The notes under the pieces are model-generated. The model did not search any database, was not told the DNA's origin, and saw nothing but the letters and a program-made list of their open reading frames with translations. Shown here piece after piece: positions 62,918 through 64,000 of a DNA stretch of 64,000 nt. The position numbers and the translations under genes were made by a program. Position 1 is the stretch's first letter, and each line of letters opens with the position of its first letter. Source of the stretch: Streptomyces avermitilis MA-4680 = NBRC 14893 (lineage in GTDB: Bacteria > Actinomycetota > Actinomycetes > Streptomycetales > Streptomycetaceae); assembly GCF_000009765.2 (NCBI RefSeq), contig NC_003155.5, positions 8,618,001 to 8,682,000 of the forward strand, in the 5' to 3' direction.

Positions 62918-63619
62918 CTACGGCCCGATCTGGGTCCGCAGCCACTCCTCCACCTCGCCCACATGCGCGGCCGCCGCCGCCCGAGCCGCCTCCGGGTCGT
63001 GGGCGACCAGGGCGCGGTGGATCGCGGTGTGCTCGCGGCGGGTGCGGGCGAAGGCGCCCTCCTCCTGGTAGCCGCGCCAGACCCGGGCGCGGAACGTGCG
63101 GGAGGAGAGGCCCTCCAGAATCGCCGCCATCGTGTCGTTGCCCGCGGCGGCCGCGATCTCGCGGTGGAAGGCCAGATCGTGGGCGAGGATCTCCTCCGGA
63201 TCGTCCGTCGCGTTCATCGCCGCCAGGTGCTTCTCCACCTCGGCCAGCTGATCGGGCGTGATCCGCGCGGCCGCCAGCGCCGTCGCCGTCGACTCCAGGA
63301 TCCGGCGCACTTCGAGCAGCTCGACCAGCTGCGGACCCCGCGAGAGATCCGCCACGACCCCGAAGGTCTCCAGCAGGTCACCGGCGTCCAGCTGCGTCAC
63401 ATAGATGCCCGAACCGTGCCGCGCCTCCAGTACGCCGAGGACCGTGAGCGCCCGGATCGCCTCCCGCATCGAGCTGCGCGAGATACCCAGCTGCACGGCC
63501 AGATCACGTTCGGTGGGCAGCCGCTGCCCCGGCTCCAGACGGCCTTCGCCGATCATCGCCTTGATCCGCTCGATGGCGCGCTGCGTCACGGTGCCCTTCT
63601 GCGGGGCCGACTCGTCCAC
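62918..63619 (-). CDS. GntR-family regulator, FadR subfamily
   Basis: 233 residues. The winged-helix DNA-binding domain is TQRAIERIKAMIGEGRLEPGQRLPTERDLAVQLGISRSSMREAIRALTVLGVLEARHGSGIYV. The all-helical FCD effector domain follows (EVRRILESTATALAAARI, HDLAFHREIAAAAGND, REHTAIHRALVAHDPEAARAAAAAHV), with its metal-binding histidines. The GTG at 63619 is preceded by CAGGAGGAACGGC. It diverges from a sugar ABC operon whose binding protein starts at 63784. The intergenic palindrome TGGTCCGACCA is an exact FadR-type consensus, so autoregulation and control of that operon are likely. FCD regulators often sense sugar acids. Confidence 0.9.
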   Translation of the reverse strand: MDESAPQKGTVTQRAIERIKAMIGEGRLEPGQRLPTERDLAVQLGISRSSMREAIRALTVLGVLEARHGSGIYVTQLDAGDLLETFGVVADLSRGPQLVELLEVRRILESTATALAAARITPDQLAEVEKHLAAMNATDDPEEILAHDLAFHREIAAAAGNDTMAAILEGLSSRTFRARVWRGYQEEGAFARTRREHTAIHRALVAHDPEAARAAAAAHVGEVEEWLRTQIGP

Positions 63620-63663
63620 GCCGTTCCTCCTGTCGCCGGGTGCGCCGCAGTCTAACGAGCAAT

Positions 63664-63676
63664 GTGGTCCGACCAC
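63664..63676. promoter_or_regulatory. FadR-type operator upstream of the GntR gene
   Basis: GTGGTCCGACCAC is a perfect palindrome with the core TGGT-N3-ACCA, the consensus recognised by FadR-subfamily GntR proteins. It lies 45 bases upstream of the GntR start and 108 bases before the divergent binding-protein gene. A related half-site, TGGTCTGATAA, is at 63729-63739. Confidence 0.7.
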
Positions 63677-63783
63677 TACGGCTGGAAACAGCGAAAATTT
63701 GGCTCCGAGGGGTGTTCTGGCGTGGAAGTGGTCTGATAAATATTCGGGCACCCGCTCAATCTCGCTCGATGAGGAGCCGACAG

Positions 63784-64000
63784 ATGGCCGGTAGAACCCT
63801 CTGGAAGGCGGCGGCCGCGGCCGCCTGCGCCACCCTCGCGCTCTCGGCGTGCGGCAGCACCAAGGACACCGCCGCCTCCGGCGGCGCAGGCGGCGGCACC
63901 GGCAAGGTCGGAGTGATCCTGCCCCTGCTGACCTCGCCGTTCTGGCAGTCGTACAACGACTACGTACCGAAGATGGCGAAGTCCGAGGGCGTGGACACGC
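63784..64000 (+). CDS. Sugar-binding ABC lipoprotein, ribose/xylose-type (3' end outside window)
   Basis: 72 residues visible before the window ends. A signal peptide with lipobox (ALSACGS) precedes a short Gly/Ala/Thr linker and the start of a periplasmic-binding fold of the LacI/RbsB type, GKVGVILPLLTSPFWQSYNDYVPKMAKSEGVD. Unlike the two binding proteins earlier in the window, this type belongs with importers that carry monosaccharides. The ATG is preceded by GAGGAGCCGACAG. The divergent GntR regulator and the operator between them indicate that it is induced by the sugar it binds. Confidence 0.88.
   Translation, partial: MAGRTLWKAAAAAACATLALSACGSTKDTAASGGAGGGTGKVGVILPLLTSPFWQSYNDYVPKMAKSEGVDT

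Overview
The window is very GC-rich, codon bias is strongly towards G/C in third positions, intergenic spaces are short, GTG starts and ATGA/GTGA stop-start overlaps are common, and the gene content is actinobacterial: an Rpf-type transglycosylase, a PucR/GAF regulator, a WS/DGAT-family enzyme, Tat-like lipoprotein binding proteins and a LacI-controlled sugar ABC importer set without its own ATPase. Everything fits a Streptomyces-type chromosome. No tRNA, rRNA, CRISPR array, insertion sequence or attachment site could be recognised.

Bases 1-12000 are an accessory, stress-flavoured stretch: a FUSC membrane protein (cut by the window start), a glutathione-independent formaldehyde dehydrogenase-like enzyme, a membrane protein of unknown function, a DJ-1/PfpI protein, a DUF1931 histone-fold protein, an aldo/keto reductase, a divergent MFS transporter/LysR pair and a PucR-family regulator. 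Two broken genes lie here: a UvrA-like gene reduced to two fragments, and a zinc alcohol dehydrogenase reduced to its first and last few codons.

Bases 12100-21600 hold one continuous operon: dnaK-grpE-dnaJ(CbpA type)-cbpM-like-clpB-thioredoxin-UBP zinc finger-a three-domain cNMP/glutaredoxin-like/thioredoxin-reductase-like flavoprotein-hsp20. It joins a disaggregase machine to redox proteins; the terminal hsp20 is internally deleted. A fragment of an XRE-family regulator follows.

Bases 22200-40200 look like ordinary chromosome: panD, an acetyltransferase, an Asp/Glu racemase-like protein, a tiny proline-rich protein, gnd, an Rpf/LysM/M23 cell-wall hydrolase, a DMT transporter, an FhuF-like Fe-S protein, glgA/glgC, a secreted GH92 mannosidase, a WS/DGAT enzyme, two SDR proteins, an HD protein and small ORFs.

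Bases 40200-64000 are carbohydrate-utilisation loci. The first has an ABC importer, a GH36-like alpha-galactosidase, a LacI regulator, a GH110-like alpha-1,3-galactosidase and a divergent secreted glycosidase. The second has a LacI regulator, an ABC importer, a GH5_18-like beta-mannosidase, a GH85 endo-beta-N-acetylglucosaminidase and a GH38 alpha-mannosidase: the enzyme set expected for N-glycan breakdown and resembling bifidobacterial N-glycan loci. The GH85 gene carries a single in-frame TAG with both halves otherwise intact, so the release step appears recently lost. A FadR/GntR regulator with a clear TGGT-N3-ACCA operator and the start of a third sugar-binding lipoprotein close the window.
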